From Lithospermum erythrorhizon (taxonomy: Eukaryota > Streptophyta > Magnoliopsida > Boraginales > Boraginaceae): a stretch of DNA of 64,000 nt. The DNA lies in contig JADFUC010002241.1 in assembly GCA_019722365.1 (NCBI GenBank), forward strand, positions 1 through 64,000, written 5' to 3'. Of the stretch, positions 46,938-58,830 are shown piece by piece (positions within the stretch are counted from its first letter, which is position 1; each line of letters opens with the position of its first letter). The position numbers were made by a program, and so were the translations under genes. The notes beneath the pieces were generated by a model. It was not told where the DNA came from and searched no databases. It saw nothing but the letters and a program-made list of their open reading frames with translations.

Positions 46938-49010
46938 GGAGTTCGGTCTTGCGATGTAGCGCTAGAGTGCGAGGCGACTTGTCCGATTGAAAGATTCTAC
47001 TATAATACGAGGAATTATAAATAAGGACTTATCTGAATGCTTCTCGTTTCTTAACCCCCTTTTATTCTACTTCTATCTACATGTATGAGTCAGGAGCACG
47101 ATTTGTCATCATCCTCACATTATCGCTCACCATCACAGTATGTGTCAACTACGTGGTAATCAACTTGAAAACTAATTTGCAACGAATTTTAACAACGAGT
47201 AGAGTACAATCCTAAAAATTTTTATAAAAATACTCCGTACATTCAGCCAAAATAAACTCTGAAATTTCTTTGCTCGCTAAAAAATGCAGAATACTGTTTT
47301 AGTCAAAGGCCAAATGTCAAATGTGTTAAATAGTAAAAGGCCAAGAGACAACTGTTTTATTTTGTTTTTATGGCGCATTAATGGCTGCGACGACGGTTGG
47401 AAAGGCTAACTAACAAGCTATATAATCTCTTGCTCCTCAACTAGTTTAAACACATCAAAATACATTCGAAAATCTTTAATTGTCGGATATAGCTCGATTG
47501 GTAAAAGGCTTGAGTCACCCAAGTACCGACACCACAACCTCTTTATCTTTGTGTCGGTTCAGTCGAGAAAATGAGAATCTCGTATTAGAGTGGTTTTAAA
47601 AAGGGAGAGTTCACCAGGGTTAAAGACACCCAAATCCACTTGAGTTACCTCAGGGGTATCCCTCGAGGAGACGAGAGGGTTGAGGGGCAAAGCTACAATT
47701 AAGCGACTTCTTGATTTTTGAAAATCTTAATTCTTCTTCATTAGTTTATCTATTTTTAGTTTTGGCGAAGTCAAACAGCAGTGGTTTCCTTAGGGTATTT
47801 GTGAGGGAGCTTCTAATAAAACAAGAGTTCATGTGGTATTCACATTGTAAAATTAGAAAAGACTTTATTATTATATAAGTCTCGGAGCTACTCCACTTAA
47901 CATCAATTAGTTTTAAGATGGTGATTCTTTAAAACATAAGTGTGTTATCTCACTCTTAGATATGAGTACGGCGCGATTACATTGAATTTTATACATCTAC
48001 ATATAGGGCATGTCATTTCAAATACGCCGCGTGATTGAAAATCTGTATCCAAATTTTTGTTGGTTCAAATTATGGGGATTATATCTCGTAGTTTCAAAAG
48101 TTGTGAAAATTATTTTCACAATTACGTCGGTGGTTCTCGATCATGTACAATCGGGGAAATGTGCAGCCATTCATAATTCAACCAACATTATTCCCATTTT
48201 TAGAACAGCACTAATAAAGATGTACTGTGTACTAAGAATAGTGGGACAGAATATGCCACTTTGTTTGGAGAAGACATCTCATATAGTGACATATAATCAT
48301 ATTGCACCTTTTTTAAACAATCGATAGGTGTACGTTCTATGCTTTCCATTGAAAAGTTGTATGATAATCTACAAATTTCACCAGACCCATTTCAATGCAA
48401 AGCAGAGCCTATCTAGCTAACAATAATACAATTTAAAACGAAGTTTCATGTGAATGGTCCCCGGCCGAGAAGACTTAAATAGGAATATTAGTTCCTTACT
48501 AATGTTCTTTATTCACCTAGTTCCTCACCATATATTTCTAAATTCCATTGTTTTTCCAGATTCAGGCATTACATCTGAGCCCATTGTGCACAATCCAAGG
48601 CCAGCCTTCCCACTTTGGACAACCCAACAAATAACCTGTACTCCGGTCCACATAATTCCCCAGTGCAGGATTCCCTGTCTTATCAATCCAAGTTGTTAAC
48701 TGGTCCAATTCAGAAATACCAATCCACAAACAACCCCTCCCATTCCCCACTGTCGACCCAACCAAATCCCCCCAACTAGTACTCTCTCTGGCTGAGTGGT
48801 GGTTGGGTCCTCAGTCCGACTCAGGTTAGGTCCTCGCCAACTGGGTGTCGAGTGGCACCTAAAGGTAAACCTGTCTAATGCTAATTAAATTAACGAGGCA
48901 AAGGCGGGGCCGAAGCATGTTCGGCGGGCCGGAGCCCGTTAGCGAACCGGGCAGTCCGTTAAAAGAGAATCTTGGGCCTGACCGGTTTGAGGCCGGGTAT
49001 CGGGGGGCAG
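46938..49010. other. No gene recognised; possible 5' LTR of the copia element and a SINE-like segment
   Basis: The expected 5' LTR of the minus-strand copia element should lie here, but no matching 3' LTR was identified. 47486-47610 has tRNA-like boxes. An open frame at 48010-48327 (105 codons) has no known domain. From 48770 the composition turns GC-rich. Confidence 0.3.
47485..47610 (+). mobile_element. Candidate tRNA-derived SINE
   Basis: GGATATAGCTCGATTGG (from 47485) resembles the 5' end and box A of plant SINEs; GGTTCAGTCGA (47556-47566) is a box B-like word 66 nt later. No target duplication or tail was identified, so it is a partial copy at best. Confidence 0.4.
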
Positions 49011-49830
49011 TGAGAGTACCGTTTGAAGCAGTACCACGTTTACAACTATAATATATTTTTTTCCTGTGATGCGACGTTGGAATTTAACGGTGTATGCCGT
49101 TTGAGCTATAAAATTTGGTTAAAATTGAACAAATAACATTGGCTTAAATTGAACAAATAGCATTTTCTAATGAAAATACCTTTTATTAATACTTCCAGCG
49201 AGTTATGTTAAGATCTGAAGCCTTTTTCTACATGGCGATTCGTACCTGAGCGAACAAGCGAAGACAATGGTGATTATGTTCGGTCACTTTCGGGGATGAA
49301 ACACGAAAGTTACAAATCCTGACCGGTTAGGTTGTGGCGTTTCTGAAGTCGACCCGCCCGTCAGGTGAAGTAAAAATATAGATTTGTGTTTAAAATTAAG
49401 CCATCCTCGGACACTCATTTTGGTTGTGATGGTTATGATTTGTGATAGTTATGATTTGTAATTAACTTCTTATTAAGTTGATACTTATGGTTTATAGTCT
49501 TAAAATTTGTTATTATTAAACATGGAAAATATGATTGTATTTATAGATGAAGGAAAAATATTTTTTGCACATTTTCTGATACAAACGGTATACCGTTTAA
49601 AAAGTAGACAACACCGGTAATTTATAGCAGGATATATAGCTAGCTGCTGGCATCGTAAAGCGGTATACCGTTTGGACATTAACGGTACCACGTTAATGTT
49701 CGATGGCTAATTTTATGAAGCATGCGATCGCGGGGTACCGTTTGGTTTGAGGCGGTACGCGTTTCTTAAGCGGTACCCGCGTTTGATGAAAAGTGGTACC
49801 GTGTCATAAGCGTACCCGCGTTTGGACCTG
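49010..49830 (+). repeat. Left subterminal repeat cluster of a hAT-type element
   Basis: Many variants of a GGTACCGTTT/AACGGTA word lie here, including the perfect 16-bp palindrome AAACGGTATACCGTTT (49583-49598), CGGTATACCG (49661-49670), AACGGTACCACGTT (about 49681), GGGGTACCGTTTGG (about 49731) and several (G)CGGTACCCGCGTTT. Clustered short repeats near both ends are transposase-binding sites in hAT elements (established knowledge). Confidence 0.6.
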
Positions 49831-50115
49831 ATACCATCGCTTCATTTTCACCATGACTCGCGTGAAGAGGTCCGCAAAAGAGAGCTGACGCCTCGCTTCA
49901 TTTCATGGCTGGCGTCGTTCTTGCAAGCTGTCTTTAGCGACCCTTGTCGCTTTCTAGCGATTACAATATTCGTACTTGTTTGGTTTTGGGCTTGTTCGTT
50001 GCAATCAAGTGAATCAACAATCTTACCTTGCTCCATTTTCGATTCGGTATTATTAATCAACTTTTTATAAATTTCGATATTTGTTCTTGTAAATTAATAG
50101 CATCAAAACGTAACT

Positions 50116-52200
50116 TTGGTAAAAACTGTTCAAAGTGATAGTGCTAGTATGTCTAATGATTTTGTTAATTTAGAGGATGATAATTGTATGGATGAACTAC
50201 CCATTATTAATTCTCAATCTAGTGCTACGGATACTACTATTGAGAGGAAAAAAACTTCATGGATTTGGAAATATTTTCATGGAGACCGGGAAAAGCAAAG
50301 CAGCGGCTTGTTTAAATTGTAAAGTACTCTATCATGGAAAGCAGATTGCAGGGGGGTAAAGGGGAACGGTCATGCTTGCTGAACACTTAAGTGGTTATAA
50401 GATCCCTTGAAGATAGTGGTGGGAGGGTGGTACCTGAGGAACTATTGATACTGATCCGGGTAAAAACTTTTTTTAATAGTATTTTGGCTTATAGGATTGA
50501 AACTATGAAATTTATGTCGGTAGTTCTTTGCCTTTTTTAATCATTGGCAGATGGATGAGGCGTTTAACTAAATGGATTAAAATGTCATTAATCCAGAGCA
50601 ATCACATTATCCCCGGACTACTTTACGAACCTATTCTTTTAAATATTTTAAAAATGAAAGAGATCTTGTAGGTAAAACTCTTATGAATTTGCCTTATAAA
50701 ATGTGTTTGACTAGTGATATTGGTGTCTTTTTGGATTTTGATATAATGTGTGTAACATGCCATTGGATTGATCATGATTGGGTCTTACAAAGGAGAATTA
50801 TATATTTTAGATCGGATTCTTCAAAGATTAACAATATTCAAATTTCAAAAGGTATACTTGCATGTGCCAATGATTACAAAGTTTGAATAGGATTACTTAA
50901 ATTTCATTTTGATAATAGATCACTTAATATCTTATTTCAATTGAAAGCTTAAAGAAGATGCCTATTAAACCAGTTTAGTGAACTTTTTCATGTTAGATGT
51001 TTATGTCATGTTCTTCAATTAATTATTAAAAGATGGAATAAAAAGTTGTTTGGATATGAGTTTATTTTACCAATTTATGAGCCTTTAATTTTGTTGTTAT
51101 TAGGCGGGGTTAGAAGACATGAATATATAAACGATTGTAGTGAGGCAGTGCAGAAGTTTAAAAAATTAATTTTGGATTGTGATACTAGATGGGCCAGACT
51201 TTACGATCCTACTAGTTTGTGCATATGGCATAAGGAGAAATCGCGCTGACGTTTTTATGAGATCGTGCTCCGATTGGGTGAATAATTAATGTTCCCTCTC
51301 CCATATAAATAATAAATTTAAAATAGTAATTTATGAATTACTTAAGTTTCTAAGAGCCTGCTTAAGAGAATTATATTAAAGTTTTTCAAACTCCCAGTAT
51401 AGACAGAATATTCAAAAATACTTAAACTTTTTAGAATGTAATTTCTTTAATCTTTTCAATTCGTATGACTAAACATAGAGATGGTTATGTTATTTAGAAT
51501 ATGGTTCGAATATGGAGACAAGTTTTTTAAAATATATTTTCGTCATATCCACCAAATGCGTATGCAATTGATATAATCTTGGATCCCTAACGCTAAATTA
51601 AGTCATTTTAATTTCTATGTGAAATCGTATTATGAAGCATTGAAATGCGCTTTAATCGAACTAAAGAGTTTTGATGTTCAAAAATAAAAGATGGAATTGA
51701 AGCGTATATGTATAACATATATAGCAAATATCCGTGAGGTATGGACAAGGTAAGGCCCATGACCTCTAGTAGTGTACAAAGTTTTAATGTGTGCCCGTGC
51801 GGGAGTTAAAATCTGAGAAATCCCACATGATCACCTTAAGATGCTTTAGGAGTATTAGAGTGAAACTAATCAATCGCTCAACTTGAAGACAACTAATGGA
51901 GTTAGCTGATATTTTAACTCACAACTTTGAATTGATTGATACTCAATGATAATCCTTTTGATATATTAAAATAATTTGGAGCAGAAGTAAGGAAGCATTG
52001 TTTTCGGTATTGTCTAAGATAGCAAAAAAATATTTTCTATACTATGTCTACAATAGCTGGTGAATCGCATTTAGCATGGCGAAGCTACAATCACGGCTCA
52101 AAAGGCGGTCAAGACTTCTGGCTTCGGCGATTGAAATATGTGTTTGTATCAAGGATTGGGCGGCCCGTCGAGCATAGGATGCAAGATAAGGGCGCTCATG
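50116..52200 (+). pseudogene. hAT transposase (RICESLEEPER/BED zinc-finger type), decayed
   Basis: A BED zinc finger is readable in pieces: WIWKYF (50261-50278), a frame change, CLNC (50309-50320), then EHLSGYK (about 50380-50400). Next come LTSD (50707-50718), HWIDHDWVLQRR (50761-50796), FHVRC (50986-51000), AVQKFKKLILDCDTRW (to about 51195), and in the C-terminal dimerisation region IAGESHL (52053-52073). Order and spacing match plant hAT transposases, which cut and paste their own element from the nucleus. Stops and frame changes throughout make it inactive. Repeat clusters with the same core word on both sides suggest an element of about 49.0-52.7 kb. Confidence 0.75.
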
Positions 52201-52404
52201 GAAGAAGAAAAAAAAATTGAAATAGGCAGAGAGAGCAACACAATAGAAAAATACTCGTGAAGAATCCGAATATGAACTAGTGTATGATTAGATTTGTATA
52301 TTTTTTAATTTTGATTAGATAGGCTTCATTAGCTCTGGCCCTTGCAGTATAAAGCGTGAGCGGCTTAATAAAATATCTATTTTAATCCCCTTTAAATGGC
52401 ATTA

Positions 52405-52690
52405 AAATGACATAGCGTTCACCGTTAACGATTACCCGCGCTTTAGTTAAGCGTGGTACCGTTGACTCAACTACGTGGTACCCGTATAAGTCAATAAATG
52501 ACTTATACTCTACGTAGAGATTAAGCGGGCCACCGTATAAAAACAACGGCCCGCGTTTTGGTATTTCAGCGTGGTATCGTTTTGTTGGCTCGGTATCACT
52601 GCGTTGCAATTTACAATCCTAAGCTAAACATTCATTAAAGTGAAATGTGGTACTAGTTTGGTCAGCAATTTACCACGTTTATAATCTGAT
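52405..52690 (-). repeat. Right subterminal repeat cluster of the hAT-type element
   Basis: It contains the same core as the left cluster: GTGGTACCGTTG, GTGGTACCCG, CGTGGTATCG and TTTACCACGTTT. It lies a few hundred bases after the last transposase motif, where the right end of the element is expected. Exact termini and an 8-bp target duplication were not found. Confidence 0.55.
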
Positions 52691-52810
52691 TTTTAAACCA
52701 CAATTAACCTAGAATTTGTTTCCACTTCATTCCTCCATACTTCGACACATAAAAACTTCTTTTATACTCTACATTTGCAAATACATTATTCATAAAATTT
52801 TAATTTCAAA

Positions 52811-54130
52811 ATGGCACCCAAAAACAACAAAAAAGGGGCAAGAGGGAGCCTGATTAAAATGAGGATCAAGAAGAGGGCTAGACATGTTGTAGTGGAGGAA
52901 GAGAAGAACCCGCAATATGAAGAACAATAACATGAGGAAGTCGAGGGAGGCCGAACACTCGAGGATGTTGGGATTGTGGAAGTGGAGCCTCGAATGCGAG
53001 GCAAGGAATGTATCTCGATGGCGAGATCGAGCAATTCTGGTAACCTCTATTCGATACTTAGATGGCTAGAATTAAGTATGTTGTACATTTAGTTGTGAAT
53101 GGTATCGAAAATTGTAGTGGAGTTCTATATAAGTCAATGGGTATGGATCGTAAAAAGTCGAACTTGATAATGGCGACCACATTATAGGACACCACGATTT
53201 AATATTAACGATTGTACAAGGGATACTTGGAGGATTTACCCAGAAGTGAGTTTTTTATAACTAGGCATGAAGATGACGGCCGAGGATGTGAGAGGATTAT
53301 CCCCTCTTGGGGGGTGGTGTCGAGTGGCAGAATAAGACAGAAGAATGTGCTAAGATTCTTAACAATAATCGTAGAGCCACCGATCCCAGTATTGGTTTAT
53401 AGAAATTTTTAATCTAAATGGGGCGGGAAGTTTGTATAGAAGGTGATCCAAGGGATTTTGTTTCCCATTTACTAGTCGGGGCCACCCGAACTAAAGCCTT
53501 GATACAAATGTTCACAACTTGGGCGCTTGTGAATGATCTGAGTTAACTACCCTCGCGTTATCCTAGAGCATTTTTTTACCATAAAAATAAGGCACCTTGA
53601 TATGGCATGATCTTGTCCCGTTTATTGGTTAATGCAAAAATATGCTGTCTTAGAGATGTAAGTAAATCTTGAGGGTTAATAAGTCGATGGTAGAAAAAGC
53701 CTCGATTACTAAATTTGAGGTTTATTTGTGGGAGAGGCGTTGAGATCAGAAATCAAATTGAACTTGGCGGCGGCTCAATTAGGGTGGGCACCTAGTGCGG
53801 GTGAGATTGAGGGGAGGAAGTATCCATTTCCTCAAATTGAGGCATCCACTCAGCAATATTAGGGAAGCCACGGGTCTAGTTGATACTATAGCGAGAGTTG
53901 CTTGGGGATAATATTTCTTTGTGAAGAATGGGTGACCTCAGTGAAGGCGGGGGTAACTGAAGTGAAGGACCGGGAGGGAGGGATGAGCGATATGTGTCGA
54001 TGAGGTCTGGGTAGGATGTCCGGGCGTTAAGAGGATCATGTGATATTTTCCCAAGAAACCTAGTGACACTCCCGTGATGCCCCACCTCCTCCCACCAGGC
54101 CCTCTTGATGATGTCCGGCCTTGATTTAAA
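52811..54130 (+). pseudogene. Possible retroelement gag-like remnant
   Basis: An ATG at 52811 opens MAPKNNKKGARGSLIKMR, basic and then acid-rich, and is stopped soon after. Later pieces (about 53460-53720, e.g. MFTTWALVND and YGMILSRLL) recall plant transposon-protein/Athila gag-type sequences, but the match is loose and the frame changes often. It starts about 120 bp beyond the hAT subterminal cluster. The assignment is uncertain. Confidence 0.3.
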
Positions 54131-54277
54131 CAAGGACAATACATGAATGAATGTGTTTTATATATTCATAAAATGTTTATGGTGTTTGACATAGTGGTTA
54201 TAGTGTTTGAACAATGATGGTTCTGATTTATGTTTTTTTATTCACGTGCTTTTATTTATGTATGATGGTTATGAGCA

Positions 54278-54425
54278 ATGTTTGATATGTTGTGAATGGT
54301 GTATTCAGTGAATCATTTCACCCGAATGGTAGTTTGATATGTTGTGAATGGTGTATTAGTGAATGTTGTGAATGGTGTATTAGATTGATATGTTTGATAT
54401 ATTGTGAATGTTGATATGTTGTAGA
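54278..54425 (+). repeat. Short degenerate repeat of TTTGATATGTTGTGAATGGT
   Basis: The word TGATATGTTGTGAATGGTGT occurs near 54281 and 54334 and in shortened forms at 54363-54422. It looks like a local slippage-type minisatellite. Confidence 0.65.
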
Positions 54426-54559
54426 TATTCTTAATTAGCCGGTTATTAGTGAAATTTTTTACCTTTTCTCTGCTTATAAGCATTGGTACCGTTTGGATGG
54501 AGCAATTTTAGCAATTCATATCTTTATTAACGTGAAGATTAGTTTATGAAAGCATTTTG

Positions 54560-54960
54560 CGAGGAGGGACCTCGGGCCGGGCCGGGCCGAATACCGAATA
54601 TGGGTGAGTTCGAGACAGGGCAGGTCGCAAGGGCCGAACCCTCGACCCAAATCGAACCGCTACTTAAAGAACAGGGGGCCGTTCGTGGGCTGGTGGGCCG
54701 GTCGAATCGAACACTGGTGGATCGGGCCCCAGAGCGGCCCACCCGTGCCCGGTTTGATTGCCGATCCTGCATCGCTTGCTTGAAGGAATTCAGGAAATGG
54801 AGCCCGATCCGTTAAAAAATAGAACCAAGCAGGCCCCATTAAAGTTCGACAAGGTAGTGTCTTTTAAGGAACTGGGACGGGCCGACCCACTAAGAAAATA
54901 TTGGGCCCTATTCGGTTGAAGGCCCATGTATCGGGAGTTGGCGGGGGCATTTAGTAAATA
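54560..54960. other. GC-rich block related to 48890-49020
   Basis: It starts with repeated GGGCC (CGGGCCGGGCCGGGCCG) and ends with CCGTTAAAA, TTGGGCC, CGGTTGAAGGCCC and GTATCGGG. The same words lie in the same order near 48950-49005. GGGCC-rich segments of this kind are common in plant hAT-like repeats. The open frame 54546-54815 is a product of the composition. Confidence 0.4.
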
Positions 54961-55044
54961 GGGGTTTGGAATAGCTTGATAGTTTGCAACATTTAAAGGG
55001 AATTACGAGACTTCAATTACTCATTGCTTAGAAGATAATGTATA

Positions 55045-55303
55045 CTACCTCGTCCACAAAAGATCGTCGCGTTTTGACTTTTCTGATAAAGATTAAACGA
55101 CTTTCAGTCTTAGTTGGCGTCAAACTTTATTTGAATCAGCATTGCTCGAGTTAATAGTAAAGTATGTTGAAAATACTACATATTGATATACTTTTCAAAC
55201 AAATATACATAACTATTAAAGTTATTTGAGTTCAAAATTGAAAATAATAACTCATTAAAATGGAATTGTAGGCAATCTTTTTTTGAGGATTCAGGAGGGG
55301 TAG
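55045..55303. mobile_element. MITE 1 (Stowaway-like)
   Basis: It begins CTACCTCGTCCACAAAAGAT after TA (55043-55044) and ends ...GATTCAGGAGGGGTAG before TA (55304-55305), about 259 bp. The inner GTTGAAAATACTACAT matches, in reverse, GTAGTATTTTCAACAT of MITE 3, so the two are the same family in opposite orientation. Confidence 0.6.
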
Positions 55304-55431
55304 TATTTAAGCAACTTTTGTTATTCAAAAATAGTATATTAATGTCTTTTATCAATATTTTTCAAGATATTAGAACAATAAATAACACATAATATAATTA
55401 AAGATAGTTGTATGATATAGAATAACAACCA

Positions 55432-55689
55432 CTCCAGTTTTTTTTAGTTGTCATTCACGCTATTTTCACGTTAAAATTAAGAATGAATAACATTTTACAT
55501 ATATATCCGTAATTAATGAATCAAACAACAATATTATGAATGTATTGGTATGAGAAGTTTTATTACATATACAATAAATAGGGGCTTACAAGGAACAATC
55601 AATCAAATGTTGCATTGGAATTTCAAAGTGACAAATATTTTAAAACAAATTTTTTTTGCTAGGATGACAACTAAAAAAATTGGAGGGAG
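55432..55689. mobile_element. MITE 2 (Stowaway-like)
   Basis: The left end CTCCAGTTTTTTTTAGTTGTC and right end GACAACTAAAAAAATTGGAG plus GGAG are near-perfect inverted repeats, about 258 bp apart. TA follows on the right (55690-55691). A different family from MITEs 1 and 3 by end sequence. Confidence 0.65.
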
Positions 55690-55960
55690 TATACTATTTA
55701 ACACTAAACAATTTTTATTTTTTAAATAATAATATATTTATGCATCTAATGCTTTTACTCATATATTATTCAATATTATAACAATATCTCATGCTATTAT
55801 CGATATATAGTGAAGAAAATTTAACAGTAAATAAATTTTATCATATAATTAAATGAATTCTCATACAATCTTATTACTTTGTAATATTATGATGAATATT
55901 TCTTTTTTAATAACGAATTATTTGACACAAAACAATTTATATTATTAGAGAATAATTCTG

Positions 55961-56216
55961 CCTGTGTCCATAAAAGATTATCACATTTTGATTTTAATGA
56001 GTCGATTTTTTTCAATTTTGAAATCAAATAAATTTTAACGTGTTATATATTTATTTGAAAAAAATACATTCATATGTAGTATTTTCAACATCTGTTACTA
56101 ATAACTTGATAATTTTGATTTAAATAAAAATTTTGGGTGTCAATCAATATCGTAAATTTTATTAATCTTTGAGCATGAAAGAAACAAATGTGACAATCTT
56201 TTATGGATAGAGGTAG
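55961..56216. mobile_element. MITE 3 (Stowaway-like)
   Basis: The left end has CCTGTGTCCATAAAAGATTA and the right end GACAATCTTTTATGGATAGA plus GGTAG, followed by TA. It is about 256 bp and related to MITE 1. Confidence 0.6.
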
Positions 56217-56439
56217 TAGTATTAATTAATCTTATGCTTTTATCCATATATTAGTCAATACTAAATAACATTCAAGGTTTAAATAGAATCATTTCAAATA
56301 TTTTTTGAAGCATTATTTAAGTACAATTAGACTTTATTATTTAAAAAATAATATATTCATACATTTTATGTTTTAATTCATATATTATTGAGTTTTAATA
56401 AGTTTCTTAAAACCTTCATCCCATTTCGATCCTCCAAAA

Positions 56440-56600
56440 CGGAGCGTCACGGTCCGCCTTTGGACCACACACGCCACCCTTCTACATAGGGGCTGACGTC
56501 AGCTTTCCTGCGACATCCAAACGCGCTGGTGGTTGCCCGAGGCGGCCACACGTGCCTGCGGAAGGCGGCAAAACTCGGGGTGTTTCGGTTTAATTCAAAT
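56440..56600. other. Isolated GC-rich island with bZIP-type palindrome and G-box
   Basis: In AT-rich surroundings this block carries GCTGACGTCAGC (56492-56503), a perfect palindrome with the bZIP site TGACGTCA, and CACGTG (56549-56554), a G-box. GGTCC/GGACC arms flank GCCTTT at 56451-56466. No gene starts nearby. It may be the promoter part of a decayed element. Confidence 0.4.
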
Positions 56601-57014
56601 TCTTTTCAAAAATCATTTCGAGTTCCTTCAACTTCGTTAAAAATTCTAAAATAGTTATGGGAGGTTCCTTAAACTATAATTGAACACGAAAACTCTTTTA
56701 TTGTTAATTAAATATTCACGTAATGGTTTTGCTTTCATTAACCATTTAAAATTCATTTTCAAGGCTCTCAACTAAAATTAAGAATTTTTTTGGAAAATCT
56801 CTTGATACAAGAAAGTTACAGTGTGTATAATGAATTTTCAAAATTCAAAGCATAAGCCATAAATCTTTATATTCTTGATTTTCTTGATTCATAAAACATA
56901 AAATCAAACCACTTTTTACAAGGAACCTAAACGAATCATATTAATTTACAATCATATATCAAAATACTGTAAATTACACATATCACAAACAATCACACAC
57001 CTGCTACAACATGG

Positions 57015-57036
57015 CATATATATATATATATATATT
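57015..57036. repeat. AT dinucleotide microsatellite
   Basis: An uninterrupted AT run of about 22 bp in AT-rich DNA. There are no genes within 10 kb. Confidence 0.7.
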
Positions 57037-57039
57037 ATA

Positions 57040-58830
57040 ACTACGTAAGTTGAGCCAACTTGGAGAAAATTACAAGGTTTGAATATAACACATAATCATG
57101 AAACAATATATATTTAATGCCTTAAATCGAGATTAAACAATTGTAAAATGGCTCAAGATACTACTGAAGGGTTCTAATGACCAAAACAACATATCAAATT
57201 GATTCTAATCATCAGTTTCAGGATCACTTTAGATGTTATAATTCAATATAAGAGATTAGTGTTCTTACAGTAAAGCTAATAGAAGCTATCAACAATCCTT
57301 TCGGTTATAAAAAGTCTAACTCTTCAATTCAAGCATTCCAAGTTGTTGTGCCTGTAGGATGTATCCACACCAAGAGAGATCGAATCCCGTATTTGGAGCT
57401 TGCTAGAGATTATGAAAAATTGAGGAATAAAGAAAAAAACAAGACCCAAAATAGGGTTTTGCGAATCGGTTCTAGGGGGCAGTTTTGTGCATTTCTTATG
57501 ATGGGGAATTGTGTTTCATGACAACTCCATGTAGTGTAATAATCTATTGAAAACACTCTGTATTTGTAGAATAGAACTTGAATTATATACAAGCTCTAAA
57601 TACAAGTCCTATATCGTTCAATTAAACTTAGAAATTATCTTTAAACAAAGCCTAAACCTAATTGAACTCTTCTGTGATCGTCAAATGGTTCGACCACTTC
57701 ACCTTCAAATTGACAAGTGCAATTTTATTTTATCAACTAAATAAAACCCGATATCATTGTATGTGTGTGATCTTCTACGGTCAGATAATATCAGCGCATA
57801 AATAATATATCCAAGCAATCATATTATTATATCGATTATGGTAAGGATCTAATAATCAAACCATAACCCTTGATATTAACTGATAACCGATTAAGTAATC
57901 CCGATTACTCAGTTCGAACTAGCTGTTTATGTAATTTCATTTACTCAATTAGGAAAATCAATTGTTCTCACAATTGTCATGAGGGCATAATAAATTAATC
58001 CAATATAGATTAAATTCAAACAGTCTCAACTAGGATAAAATTTCGTGTGATGTTTGGTTTCTGGAATTTACTTTTCTTTGTTATTTACTATATTCTTAGA
58101 AGTCTGAATTAAATATTATCAATCTTGGGTGAGGTCTTTTTATTTGATTGATTTGGGAACGGTTTAATTCACCTTATAACTATTAAAACATTATAGAATC
58201 TTGATAGCTAAAATCATGGGTCGAGCTATCAATCTATACATGTGAATAATGAATTGGTAGAATCATGATAGCTAAGATGACCTCTACTGAGTTGCTACAT
58301 ACAAGGAAAGGGTTAAGTAAAATCCTTTGGAACTGTTAGATTAACATCTCTAGAGAGATTCTCATTCGTTGGCTATCTTAAAGTAGAGGCAAATCAATTC
58401 GATCACGTTTTATGAAATGATATTTTTCTCCTAAAAATCCTCCTATAACTGATTATTTCATTTTTTTTTCAGATCTCATTTTGAATTTCATCCTTAACTA
58501 ATTGATTCTCCTTTAATTAATTTTAGTTTAGAATTTTTCTAATTCAAATAAACCACTCTTTATCGTAGTAGCAACAAAACTAAAATCTAACCCTCTTTCT
58601 CATCCTTTCTCCTCCTATTGATGTTTGCAATTGATTAAATATGACATGAAAATTAAGATAAATAAGTTTGAAATCAAAGCATACTGAAATCAGATGGGCT
58701 GTCGTTCATCTTTGAACTCTCCATCTAATGTGTTTGCTTTTCATTATTTTGGGTTTTTATTTGTTGTAAGATTCAACTATTTTCTTGATTTGGTGTTTTC
58801 AAGAATTTTTTTGTAATTGTTATTGTAACG
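57040..58830. other. No gene recognised; copia-leader-like wording
   Basis: Segment 57360-57560 (TCGAATCCCGTATTTGGAGC, GGGGGCAGTTTTGTGCATTT) resembles the LTR/leader wording of plant Ty1/copia elements, but no partner LTR or protein motif was found. The rest is AT-rich. Confidence 0.25.

Noticed and set aside
48010..48327. 105-codon open frame
   Set aside because: No domain, no promoter or splice context, and it lies in retroelement-type DNA. Recorded only within the region note.
49822..50070. 82-codon frame before the hAT transposase as a separate gene
   Set aside because: It lies in the leader between the subterminal repeats and the BED finger; no domain and it is also open on the other strand.
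54546..54815. 89-codon GC-rich open frame
   Set aside because: It is open on both strands because of GGGCC-rich composition, and it matches a repeat also present near 48.9 kb.
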